Shown here piece by piece: positions 1 to 5,947 of a stretch of 8,539 nucleotides of DNA (position 1 is its first letter; every line of letters starts with the position of its first letter). Both the position numbers and the translations under genes were made by a program. The notes below the pieces were generated by a model that had not been told where the DNA came from, made no database searches, and saw nothing but the letters and a program-made list of their open reading frames with translations. Source of the DNA: Dehalococcoidia bacterium (GTDB lineage: Bacteria > Chloroflexota > Dehalococcoidia > Dehalococcoidales > W693). Location of the stretch: NCBI GenBank assembly GCA_030627335.1, contig DAOUSH010000013.1, forward strand, positions 1-8,539, in the 5' to 3' direction.

Positions 1-38
1 ACTGCTGTTCCGAGAAAGAGTAACCAAAGCCTGTCAAT

Positions 39-45
39 AAAGGAG
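39..45 (+). promoter_or_regulatory. Shine-Dalgarno of the nfu gene
   Basis: AAAGGAG lies 6 bases before the ATG at 52 and fixes that start. The upstream bases 1-38 contain two possible stop codons of an earlier + strand gene (21-23 in one frame, 38-40 in another), so a gene ending just before this one is possible, but too little is visible to say which frame, if either, is real. No promoter is evident in the bases available. Confidence 0.8.
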
Positions 46-51
46 AATTTA

Positions 52-270
52 ATGCGGGAAAAAGTTGAAGAAATACTGGAAATGATAAGGCCCAGCCTGG
101 TGGCTGACGGCGGCAATGTCGAGCTGGTTGATGTCGTCGGCGGCGTGGTCAAGGTAAAACTTGTCGGCGCCTGCGCCGGCTGCCCCATGTCCACTATGAC
201 ACTGAAGGACGGCATCGAAAGAATCCTGAAGCAGGAAATCCCGGAGGTCAAAGAGGTGGTTTCAGCCTAA
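52..270 (+). CDS. nfu: Nfu/NifU C-terminal-domain Fe-S cluster scaffold protein
   Basis: This 72-residue protein is a stand-alone NifU C-terminal (Nfu) domain. Such proteins hold a labile Fe-S cluster, usually 4Fe-4S bridged between two subunits, and pass it to apo-enzymes in the cytoplasm. The sequence shows the family signature: an N-terminal helix, the RPSLVADGG turn (residues 13-21), beta strands, then the cluster-binding Cys41-x2-Cys44 in GACAGCPMS, followed by the amphipathic helix around LKDGIERILK. The length is normal for the single-domain form; the NifU N-terminal scaffold and ferredoxin-like domains are absent. The start is fixed by AAAGGAG six bases upstream. It ends 21 bases before a strong hairpin terminator, so it is probably monocistronic or the last gene of an operon lying outside the window. 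The client enzymes cannot be told from this window. Confidence 0.93.
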   Translation: MREKVEEILEMIRPSLVADGGNVELVDVVGGVVKVKLVGACAGCPMSTMTLKDGIERILKQEIPEVKEVVSA

Positions 271-291
271 AAGCCTCAACAAGCTTCGTTC

Positions 292-321
292 AAAAAGGGG
301 TGAGTTCCTCGCCCCTTTTTT
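292..321. terminator. Bidirectional rho-independent terminator between nfu and lysC
   Basis: A 13-bp stem (292-304 with 308-320, one G-T wobble) closes a 3-base loop. The outer arms are five A and five T, so each strand presents a GC-rich stem followed by a T run: T316-T321 on the plus strand, and the complement of A292-A296 on the minus strand. It sits between convergent nfu and lysC, directly abutting the lysC stop codon (322-324 complement), and should end both transcripts. Confidence 0.92.
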
Positions 322-807
322 CTATACCGCCTGCTCCAGTTCAAACGCCTTGTGTAAGGTACGGACTGCCTCGTTGACCCTGGCTTCGTCAATGATACAG
401 GTTATCCTTATCTCCGAGGTGGTGATAAGCTGGATGTTTATCCCCTTCCCGCTGAGCGCCCGGAACATCCTGGCGGCAAACCCGGGGGTGTTCTGCATGC
501 CGGTGCCGATAATGCTCACCTTGCCTAGCTTCGAGTCGCTGGCGCACTGCCGGGCGCCGATGGCTTCGGCGATAGGTTCCACCACTTTCATTGCTTTTTC
601 CAGATCATCTTTGGCTACGGTAAAGGTAAGGTCTGTAATATTCTCTATGCTGGCGTTCTGAACGATGGTATCGATGCTGATGCCAGCCTTAGCCAGAGGC
701 TCGAAGATAGACGAGGCGATGCCGGGGTGGTCGGGGACACCGACCACCGTTATCTTGGCTACATTCAGGTCATGAGCGATACCGGTTACTTTGTTACGCG
801 CTTCCAT
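322..807 (-). CDS. lysC: Possible aspartokinase beta subunit from an in-frame internal start
   Basis: Met246 of the aspartokinase is preceded on the coding strand by GGAGGGG, five bases before its ATG, a far better ribosome site than the one at the full-length start. Translation from here would give a 161-residue protein holding both ACT domains and no kinase domain. Known precedent: Bacillus subtilis aspartokinase II and Corynebacterium glutamicum aspartokinase make such a beta subunit by internal initiation and assemble as alpha2beta2. Position at the kinase/ACT junction and predicted size agree with that precedent. The GGAGGGG also encodes Gly-Gly in the parent frame, so chance or protein constraint remains possible. 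Confidence 0.55.
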   Translation of the reverse strand: MEARNKVTGIAHDLNVAKITVVGVPDHPGIASSIFEPLAKAGISIDTIVQNASIENITDLTFTVAKDDLEKAMKVVEPIAEAIGARQCASDSKLGKVSIIGTGMQNTPGFAARMFRALSGKGINIQLITTSEIRITCIIDEARVNEAVRTLHKAFELEQAV

Positions 808-1542
808 AGACGCCCCTCCATGAATTAGAGTCCCTGGATTATCACTAAAGCTGGAGGCAACCCTTATGGGGATATTGAATAGCTCCCCCAGTTCAACCGC
901 CCGGGGGTGCATTATCTTAGCCCCGTAGGTTGCCAGCTCCAGCATCTCTTCATAGCCGATCTCAGCCAGACTGCAAGCCTCAGGTACAAGACGCGGGTCA
1001 GTGGTATAGATACCCTCGACATCGGTAAAAATCTCGCAACTGTCCGCTTTCAGACCGGCTGCCAGAGCCACGGCAGTGGTGTCCGAGCCACCCCGCCCCA
1101 GAGTGGTTATATCCATTTCTTCGGTAACTCCCTGGAAACCGGCGACGATGATGATCTTTCCCTGTTTCAGCTCCCGTGCCAGCCGCTTGGAGTCTATACC
1201 CAGTATCCGCGCCCGGCTATAGGCGGTGTCTGTCTGTATCCCCGCCTGAGCGCCGCTGAGGCTGATAGCCTCGTAGCCCATATCTCCCAGCGCTATCGCC
1301 AGCAGGGTGCTGGAAACGATTTCCCCGGTGGAGATTAAAACGTCCAGCTCACGGGCGCCGGGCTGGTCTGCCATCTGGTAAGCCAGCCCGACAAGCTCAT
1401 CGGTGGTATCGCCCATCGCCGAGACGACGACCACGACATCATTGCCGGCGTCCTTCGTTTTAGCCACCCGCCGGGCGACGCTTTTTATCATATCGGCACC
1501 CGCCACCGAAGAACCGCCGTACTTTTGAACGATTAGAGACAT
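322..1542 (-). CDS. lysC: Aspartate kinase (aspartokinase), monofunctional, two ACT domains
   Basis: The 406-residue enzyme phosphorylates L-aspartate with ATP, the first step to lysine, threonine and methionine, in the cytoplasm. The amino-acid-kinase domain (about residues 2-245) shows KYGGSSV at 7-13, the STGE motif at 71-74, the glycine-rich TLGRGGSDTT at 147-156 and TDVEGIYTTDPR at 173-184. Two ACT regulatory domains follow at roughly 263-325 and 341-403, including the STSEI-like TTSEIRI motif at 374-380. These domains normally bind lysine and/or threonine for feedback inhibition; which ligand applies here cannot be read from sequence. Length and layout match the Bacillus/Corynebacterium-type enzyme rather than the fused aspartokinase-homoserine dehydrogenase. 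The ATG has a weak AGAAG six bases upstream. An internal start at 807 may make a separate regulatory subunit. It lies downstream of the zinc-ribbon and apgM-like genes on the same strand. Confidence 0.96.
   Translation of the reverse strand: MSLIVQKYGGSSVAGADMIKSVARRVAKTKDAGNDVVVVVSAMGDTTDELVGLAYQMADQPGARELDVLISTGEIVSSTLLAIALGDMGYEAISLSGAQAGIQTDTAYSRARILGIDSKRLARELKQGKIIIVAGFQGVTEEMDITTLGRGGSDTTAVALAAGLKADSCEIFTDVEGIYTTDPRLVPEACSLAEIGYEEMLELATYGAKIMHPRAVELGELFNIPIRVASSFSDNPGTLIHGGASMEARNKVTGIAHDLNVAKITVVGVPDHPGIASSIFEPLAKAGISIDTIVQNASIENITDLTFTVAKDDLEKAMKVVEPIAEAIGARQCASDSKLGKVSIIGTGMQNTPGFAARMFRALSGKGINIQLITTSEIRITCIIDEARVNEAVRTLHKAFELEQAV
813..819 (-). promoter_or_regulatory. Internal Shine-Dalgarno inside lysC
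   Basis: The complement reads GGAGGGG, separated by five bases from an in-frame ATG (805-807 complement). Spacing and strength are near ideal, and it lies exactly at the boundary between kinase and regulatory domains. Confidence 0.55.
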
Positions 1543-1593
1543 ATTTTACTTCTAATTTTGGGCTACGGGTCAATTTGAATTAAGGTAGTGCTT

Positions 1594-1622
1594 AGTATAC
1601 CGTATTTCTACTTTGCAAAGTA
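1594..1622 (-). promoter_or_regulatory. Candidate promoter for lysC
   Basis: On the minus strand a good -10 element, TATACT (1594-1599), stands about 50 bases upstream of the lysC start. A -35 at the ideal 17-base distance (TACTTT, 1617-1622) is poor. It overlaps the last codons of the upstream zinc-ribbon gene. If used, lysC could be expressed independently of that gene. The poor -35 keeps confidence low. Confidence 0.3.
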
Positions 1623-2681
1623 ACTATCCCATGTGGGATAGTTCTCATTGATTAAATAACTTTCGCCAGCTGTTGCTTCCCTTACACTTATTTTAAAAAC
1701 ACTTGATATTTGTTCTTCGGGTTTACCCTTAAAGTATGCCTCATAATCAGATTCTGGTATATAGAATGTAGTTGTTTTTACAGTTAATCGATGTAGTTCT
1801 AAGCCATCCCATTTGACATACCGTGTACCTAGTTCTGTGTCTCGTTTATATAGAAGTATGACATATATTTTATCAGCTTCGGTAGCTTTTGTTGGCTCGA
1901 TATATATTTTTATTGAGCCAGTACCTAAAAAGGGGTTATACAAATATTCTCTCTTGACCACATTTACAGGTGATTGAATATTTATAGTTGGTATACCTTT
2001 ACCCCATTGAGATATGGAACTAAAGATGTTGTCTTTATAAGTGGATAATGGCTCAACACCAGCAAAAGCACCAACTGTTGCTCCTAAAAGTACAATAACC
2101 AAGAAGATAGAGATAATAGTCCCAGCTCCCACCCTGTATTTTCTCAAGACTGATATATTCCAGAATAAAACTCCGATATTCGCTACAAGGATTATTGAAC
2201 CAGAAATAGGGTCGGTCTTATCTGTTAAAAGTAAATAGCCAGTCCAACCCACAGCTGCAAGACATGCAATTACCAGCAAAACTAGGAAAGCTTTTTTCAT
2301 TGGGAAACTGCTTCCTTTTGGTCTCTTCCATTTCTTACTTCTTGTTGTATCATAGTATTCATTACCAAACCACGCTTTACCTGAAGGGGTAGAATTTGTA
2401 TTATTTACTCTACCGCTTGATTCTACCCTTCTCGCCGCCCTTGCTTCTGCAAGCTCATCACGCCTCAACTCCTCGGTAGTCTTACCAAGCCATCGCGCTT
2501 CTTTGCCGAAGTCTCCTCCGGGTCCGTAGCTTGGGATTGGAAAACTATGCTCACACTTATTACATCGCCAAGACTGAAATTTTTTATTATAGGATAAATT
2601 AGAACTCCCGCATCTTGGGCAGAGACCTCGCCCTCTTGGTTCTTTCTTTGCTGCCCAGTATTCGTCTTCTCTTCTAGGCAT
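1608..2681 (-). CDS. Zinc-ribbon protein with three membrane helices and a C-terminal outer domain, function unknown
   Basis: I do not recognise this 357-residue protein as a named family. At the N terminus a zinc ribbon is clear: Cys21-x2-Cys24 and Cys40-x2-Cys43, with aromatic and basic residues between, as in zinc-ribbon-TM proteins. A charged Arg/Glu/Ala-rich stretch (about 68-88), a low-complexity linker and a basic patch (114-130) follow. Three hydrophobic helices lie at about 131-152, 159-179 and 186-208. Positive charges flank helix 1 on its N side and lie between helices 2 and 3, so the ribbon should be cytoplasmic and the last 150 residues outside. That part alternates short hydrophobic runs with Thr, Lys and Tyr, resembling a beta domain. 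It starts 15 bases after the apgM-like gene with no clear Shine-Dalgarno. Sampled GC is about 33-43%, against about 57% in neighbouring genes, suggesting recent acquisition or relaxed constraint. Confidence 0.85.
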   Translation of the reverse strand: MPRREDEYWAAKKEPRGRGLCPRCGSSNLSYNKKFQSWRCNKCEHSFPIPSYGPGGDFGKEARWLGKTTEELRRDELAEARAARRVESSGRVNNTNSTPSGKAWFGNEYYDTTRSKKWKRPKGSSFPMKKAFLVLLVIACLAAVGWTGYLLLTDKTDPISGSIILVANIGVLFWNISVLRKYRVGAGTIISIFLVIVLLGATVGAFAGVEPLSTYKDNIFSSISQWGKGIPTINIQSPVNVVKREYLYNPFLGTGSIKIYIEPTKATEADKIYVILLYKRDTELGTRYVKWDGLELHRLTVKTTTFYIPESDYEAYFKGKPEEQISSVFKISVREATAGESYLINENYPTWDSYFAK

Positions 2682-2696
2682 TTAAGTTTAAGGCCC

Positions 2697-3881
2697 TTAT
2701 TCCACCAACCGCGACATAATATTATACCCCTTATCTATAAAAAGACCAGCCTTTTTTGCCTCCGCCTCGGTGAACCTTTCTGCCCCGTTAGCCGAAAAGC
2801 CCGGACCCCAGAGTATAAAGGGCACCGGCTCGGCGACGTGGGTCTTGATCTTGATTGGCGTCGGGTGGTCTGGCATAACCAGCAGCCGCAGATTTCCCGG
2901 CTCAAACTGCCACAGGCGGCTGACGACCTCTTTATCCACCCTCTGGATAGCATCCACCTTGTCGTCGATGGAGCCGGCATGCCCGGCTTCGTCCGGGGCT
3001 TCTATATGGATGACCGCCAAATCATGGTCATCAAGCGACTCTAAGGCACCTAGGGCTTGTCCCTGAAAGTCGTTGTCCAACCCGTCGGTTATCCCGGGAA
3101 TTGCCAGTATATCCATAGCCATCATCCGCCCCAGTCCGAACAGAAGGTCAACGCCGGAGGTAAGCGCCGCTTTAAGCCCGTAGACCTGCTCGAAGGCGGG
3201 CATCTCTGGAACCCGCCCGCTGCCCCAGAAGAGCCATATCATATTCGCCGGTATATCACCTCTGGCCTGCCGTGTTTTATTCACCGGGTGCTTCCCCAAC
3301 ACCACCGCCGAGTCCTGCATCAAACGCCTCAAGAGATCGCTCCCCTGACCACGGGGCAGGAAATCGGCAAACGGCTTGTCCGGGATGTCGTGGGGCGGGG
3401 TACAGATTGCTTTAGCGGTATCCTCGTGCCCTTTAAGCTTTAATAAGTGGCGGTAGCTGACGCCGGGGTAAAAGCGGATACCTTCGCTACCCAGATTTGC
3501 GTTTAATGCTTCAATCAACTTCTTAGCCTCATCGGTGCCGATATGACCGGCGCAGTAGCTATTCATCCGTCCGTCCTCGACCGCCACCAGATTACAGCGG
3601 AAGACTACCTCTCCCTCATTTATGGCGACGCCCATACTGACCGCCTCGATAGCCGCCCGACCCCGGTAGTAAAGCCCGGGGTCGTAGCCCAGAAGCGACA
3701 TACAGGCACAGGCGCTAGACGGCTCCATACCTTCAGGCACAGTCCGTATAAGCCCCACCACCCCCTCCTTCGCCAGGGCGTCGAGGTTGGGCGTTTCAGC
3801 CAGCTCTAGGCAGGTCTTGCCACCCCGCTCGGGCAGTGGCCAGCCGGCGGCACCGTCAATTATCAAAACACAGTGTTTCAT
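2697..3881 (-). CDS. apgM: ApgM-like alkaline phosphatase superfamily enzyme: cofactor-independent phosphoglycerate mutase or proposed homoserine kinase
   Basis: The 394-residue protein belongs to the archaeal-type 2,3-bisphosphoglycerate-independent phosphoglycerate mutase family, a binuclear-metal branch of the alkaline phosphatase superfamily. Visible metal and catalytic residues are Asp9 in VLIIDG, the nucleophile-position Ser56, Asp297 and His301 in APDEAGHAG, Asp338-His339 in MPDHPTP, and His348. The LLGYDP motif follows the Ser at 63-68. The usual PGSD-A-N context of the Ser reads P-S-S-A-C-A-C here. A sub-branch of this family, annotated in protein-family databases as proposed homoserine kinase, is placed next to threonine-pathway genes in bacteria lacking classical ThrB. 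Linkage to lysC here fits that role: homoserine to O-phosphohomoserine. Glycolytic mutase activity remains the alternative. It is first in the minus-strand run apgM-like, zinc-ribbon, lysC. The ATG has only a poor Shine-Dalgarno. Confidence 0.88.
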   Translation of the reverse strand: MKHCVLIIDGAAGWPLPERGGKTCLELAETPNLDALAKEGVVGLIRTVPEGMEPSSACACMSLLGYDPGLYYRGRAAIEAVSMGVAINEGEVVFRCNLVAVEDGRMNSYCAGHIGTDEAKKLIEALNANLGSEGIRFYPGVSYRHLLKLKGHEDTAKAICTPPHDIPDKPFADFLPRGQGSDLLRRLMQDSAVVLGKHPVNKTRQARGDIPANMIWLFWGSGRVPEMPAFEQVYGLKAALTSGVDLLFGLGRMMAMDILAIPGITDGLDNDFQGQALGALESLDDHDLAVIHIEAPDEAGHAGSIDDKVDAIQRVDKEVVSRLWQFEPGNLRLLVMPDHPTPIKIKTHVAEPVPFILWGPGFSANGAERFTEAEAKKAGLFIDKGYNIMSRLVE

Positions 3882-3961
3882 AGTCTCTATTATTCCACTT
3901 CCATGTCCCCTTCAAGCTACCCTCTATATTTTATCTATATAACCTAGCTAATTTATGATTG

Positions 3962-3990
3962 TTGCTCAAGTCTTTAATTCAGCCTATAAT
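3962..3990 (+). promoter_or_regulatory. Promoter of tRNA-Pro
   Basis: TTGCTC (3962-3967), a 17-base spacer and a perfect TATAAT (3985-3990) form a sigma-70-type promoter. The expected transcript start is at about 3996-3998, only 2-4 bases before the mature tRNA 5' end. A short inverted repeat (AGCCT 3981-3985, AGGCT 3993-3997) brackets the -10 box, possibly by chance. The whole 3882-3999 gap between the divergent apgM-like gene and the tRNA is AT-rich; I found no convincing promoter for the apgM-like gene on its minus strand. Confidence 0.8.
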
Positions 3991-3999
3991 AAAGGCTAT

Positions 4000-4077
4000 C
4001 GGGGCGTAGCGCAGCCTGGTTAGCGCGCAGCGTTCGGGACGCTGAGGCCGGAGGTTCGAATCCTCTCGCCCCGACCA
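4000..4077 (+). tRNA. tRNA-Pro (anticodon CGG), CCA encoded
   Basis: A complete cloverleaf can be drawn. The acceptor stem is a perfect 7 bp (4000-4006 with 4067-4073). The D stem is GCGC/GCGC. The anticodon stem is CAGCG/CGCTG around the loop TTCGGGA, with anticodon CGG at 4035-4037. A 5-base variable loop follows, then the T stem GGAGG/CCTCT (one G-T pair) with loop TTCGAAT. The discriminator is A4074 and CCA is encoded at 4075-4077. The C1-G72 first pair is typical of proline tRNAs. It reads CCG codons. Its 3' end is 4 bases from the stop of the convergent mazG. No terminator is visible beyond it, so the primary transcript may run antisense into mazG. Confidence 0.97.
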
Positions 4078-4081
4078 GCCT

Positions 4082-4861
4082 CTATCCCATCTCCTTCTTC
4101 GCCTCTTCCCAGAGCTTGTTCTGCTCATCGAACGATAATTTACCAAACTCCAGCCCCCGTTCCCGGCAAAACTTCTCCATACAGTTGAAGCGCTGGTAAA
4201 ACCGCTTGTTTGTCTGCCTCAGTGCCGCCTCCAGATCTATGCCATGCCGCCGGGCGATATTGGCCAGGGTGAATAGCAAATCGCCGAACTCCTCTTCCTT
4301 TCGCTCCTTGCTTTGAGCTTGCTTAAACTCCCCGACCTCCTCAGCCAGCTTATCGATAACGCCTTCATCGTCCCGCCAGTCGAAGCCAACACGGGCTACT
4401 CGCCCCTGTATCTCCTGACTATAAGCCAGTGCCGGCATAGTCCTGGGTGCGCCGTCCAGCATAGAGGCATCCTTCTGCCTCTCCTCTTTCTTGAGCACCT
4501 CCCAGTTGACCAGCACCTCGTCGGCATCCCTGGCAGCAACCGAGCCGAAGACGTGGGGGTGGCGACGGATGAGCTTGGTGGTAATGCTTTCGATGACATC
4601 GCCCAGCTCAAACTCACCGTCATCGCTGGCTATCTGGCTGTGGAAAACTATCTGCAACAACAGATCGCCCAGCTCCACCGAGAGGCGGTTGCTGTCGCCA
4701 TCGTCCAGCGCCTCCAGAACCTCGTAGCACTCCTCAAGCAGACACTCCCTCAGCGAGGAATGGCTCTGCTTCCTGTCCCAGGGACAGCCCTCGGAACCAC
4801 GCAGGCGGGCGATTATATCCACCAGGGTGGAAAACTGGCTCGGGTCTTTTGCCAAAGACAA
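4082..4861 (-). CDS. mazG: MazG nucleoside triphosphate pyrophosphohydrolase, two-domain form
   Basis: The 259-residue enzyme matches the tandem MazG form (Escherichia coli MazG is of similar length). It hydrolyses NTPs and dNTPs to monophosphates plus pyrophosphate and is thought to clean the nucleotide pool. Domain 1 starts with the family GCPWDR motif (25-30), then EECYE (43-47) and ELGDLL (63-68), whose acidic residues bind Mg. Domain 2 repeats the pattern with EEVGE (174-178) and EFGDLLF (191-197), the usually active site. The start is TTG: no ATG or GTG gives a sensible N terminus, and a G-rich Shine-Dalgarno stretch (minus strand of 4867-4876) lies just upstream. A near-consensus promoter precedes it, so it is transcribed separately from fmt. 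The 3' end nearly touches tRNA-Pro. Confidence 0.95.
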   Translation of the reverse strand: MSLAKDPSQFSTLVDIIARLRGSEGCPWDRKQSHSSLRECLLEECYEVLEALDDGDSNRLSVELGDLLLQIVFHSQIASDDGEFELGDVIESITTKLIRRHPHVFGSVAARDADEVLVNWEVLKKEERQKDASMLDGAPRTMPALAYSQEIQGRVARVGFDWRDDEGVIDKLAEEVGEFKQAQSKERKEEEFGDLLFTLANIARRHGIDLEAALRQTNKRFYQRFNCMEKFCRERGLEFGKLSFDEQNKLWEEAKKEMG

Positions 4862-4866
4862 ACTAA

Positions 4867-4876
4867 CCCCCCCCTC
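4867..4876 (-). promoter_or_regulatory. G-rich Shine-Dalgarno of mazG with an eight-G tract
   Basis: The coding strand reads GA followed by eight G, ending 5 bases before the TTG start at 4861. GAGG at its 5' end lies 11 bases from the TTG; the G run itself is closer. A homopolymer here could vary in length by slippage and alter the ribosome-site spacing. Confidence 0.6.
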
Positions 4877-4899
4877 AAGCCTTTTTCATTATATAAAAG

Positions 4900-4928
4900 A
4901 TTATACAGACTACCCAAAGGCAAGGCAA
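4900..4928 (-). promoter_or_regulatory. Promoter of mazG
   Basis: On the minus strand TTGCCT (4923-4928), a 17-base spacer (4906-4922) and a perfect TATAAT (4900-4905) form a good sigma-70-type promoter. The expected start of transcription is near 4893, giving a leader of about 32 bases. A second TATAAT copy (4888-4893) has no -35 at the right distance. Confidence 0.75.
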
Positions 4929-4940
4929 TAAAACAGGAAG

Positions 4941-4982
4941 TTATCGAAAGTTTATCCAAAATCCGTGATAAGATTATGCAAC
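4941..4982 (+). other. Three phased TTATNNAA(A) motifs upstream of mazG
   Basis: TTATCGAAA (4941-4949), TTATCCAAA (4952-4960) and TTATGCAAC (4974-4982) lie in the same direction with starts 11 and 22 bases apart, that is one and two helical turns. The first two differ from a canonical DnaA box (TTATNCACA) by only one or two bases. They flank the mazG promoter on its upstream side. They may be DnaA or other regulator sites; this is pattern evidence only. Confidence 0.35.
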
Positions 4983-4995
4983 ACCGGCAAACAGC

Positions 4996-5928
4996 CTAAC
5001 CGGGCAGCACCGCCCCGACGAACTGCCTCTGCCCTCTTAAAAACTCGTCGGCTGTCATCACCCGCTTGCCCTCCAGCTGCACCGCCAGCAACCTTAAAAC
5101 GCCATCGCCAGTGCTGACACCCAAGCCAGCCCCCGGCAGAGCCACCACCAGCCCCGTCACGGCATCAGCTTCCTGAGATAGCGGCTCTGCCTCGATAATC
5201 TTGAGCAATTTGCCCCGCCATTTGGTATAGCAGCCGGGCCAGGGGTGGAAAGCACGCACCCGCCGCCAGATAGCCACCGCCGGCTGATGCCAGTCTATTG
5301 CGCCATCCTCCTTGGTTATTGTAGTGGAATAGGTGGCGCCAGCCTCATCCTGTGGCCTGGGTATGATTTTACCCCTTACCCAATCCGGCAACATGTCCTG
5401 GAGGAGGTGGGCGGCAATCAGGGACAGTTTTAGAGTGAGCGAGCCGGTGCTATCCCTGTCCGAGATGGCAACCTGAGCCACGGACACCACCGGGCCGGTA
5501 TCCAGCCCCTCGTCCATAAGCATAATGCTGACGCCGGTAAAGCTATCCCCGGCCAGGATAGCGGCAGCTACCGGCGCCGCTCCCCGGTGCCGGGGCAGAA
5601 GAGAGGGGTGTATATTCAAACAACCATACCGGGGAAGCCGTAAGACCGCCTCCGGCAGAATCTGGCCAAAGGCGGCAACCACAATGACATCCGGCTTAAA
5701 GCTAGCCAGTTCAGCTACGGCATCCGCCTCCTTCAGGCCAGCCGGCTGTACCACCGGCAGAGCCAGCGACGCCGCCAGTCTCTTCACCGGGGACGAGGCC
5801 AAACCGCGCCCCCGGCCGGCCAGCCTGTCGGGACGGGTATAAACAGCCGTCACCTGGTAATCATTAAGCACCAGGTGTCTCAGGGTCGGTGTGGCAAACT
5901 CCGGGGTGCCCATAAAAACAATGCTCAA
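4996..5928 (-). CDS. fmt: Methionyl-tRNA formyltransferase
   Basis: This 310-residue cytoplasmic enzyme transfers a formyl group from 10-formyl-tetrahydrofolate to Met-tRNA(fMet) for translation start. The N-terminal Rossmann domain opens with SIVFMGTPEFA. The catalytic triad corresponds to Asn105, His107 (in NIHPSLLPRHRGAAP) and Asp143 (in MDEGLDTGP), one off the Escherichia coli numbering. The C-terminal tRNA-binding domain includes KEDGAIDW and the AFHPWPGCYT segment. An in-frame GTG at 5979 would add 17 residues absent from the family. The TTG at 5928 is preferred because GGGAGG lies six bases upstream, the protein then begins as the family does, and a promoter lies between the two candidates. 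Residue numbers here use the 5928 start. It is divergent from dnaA; a def gene is not in view. Confidence 0.95.
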   Translation of the reverse strand: MSIVFMGTPEFATPTLRHLVLNDYQVTAVYTRPDRLAGRGRGLASSPVKRLAASLALPVVQPAGLKEADAVAELASFKPDVIVVAAFGQILPEAVLRLPRYGCLNIHPSLLPRHRGAAPVAAAILAGDSFTGVSIMLMDEGLDTGPVVSVAQVAISDRDSTGSLTLKLSLIAAHLLQDMLPDWVRGKIIPRPQDEAGATYSTTITKEDGAIDWHQPAVAIWRRVRAFHPWPGCYTKWRGKLLKIIEAEPLSQEADAVTGLVVALPGAGLGVSTGDGVLRLLAVQLEGKRVMTADEFLRGQRQFVGAVLPG

Positions 5929-5934
5929 CTCAAG

Positions 5935-5940
5935 CCTCCC
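5935..5940 (-). promoter_or_regulatory. Shine-Dalgarno deciding the fmt start
   Basis: The coding strand reads GGGAGG, six bases before the TTG at 5928. It selects the TTG over the upstream in-frame GTG at 5979, which has no comparable site. Confidence 0.8.
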
Positions 5941-5947
5941 GGAACAG

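Noticed and set aside
907..1338. Long plus-strand open frame opposite lysC
   Set aside because: It is the antisense shadow of a clear aspartokinase, with no ribosome site or protein features.
1543..1607. Possible lysine riboswitch or attenuator before lysC
   Set aside because: The 65-base leader is too short and shows no lysine-riboswitch stems or terminator hairpin.
2040..2048. Minus-strand TTATCCACT, an 8/9 match to a canonical DnaA box inside the AT-rich zinc-ribbon gene
   Set aside because: Isolated match in coding AT-rich sequence with no cluster around it.
2932..2940. TTATCCACC, an 8/9 match to a canonical DnaA box inside the apgM-like gene
   Set aside because: It encodes conserved residues in frame and is isolated; single near-matches are expected by chance in 8.5 kb.
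4000..4077. tRNA-Pro 3' end as an integration (att) site
   Set aside because: No integrase, no duplicated tRNA end and no foreign-looking DNA adjoin it.
4313..4999. 228-codon plus-strand frame opposite mazG and the mazG-fmt gap
   Set aside because: Most of it is the antisense of mazG, the rest crosses the mazG promoter, and the translation shows no family features.
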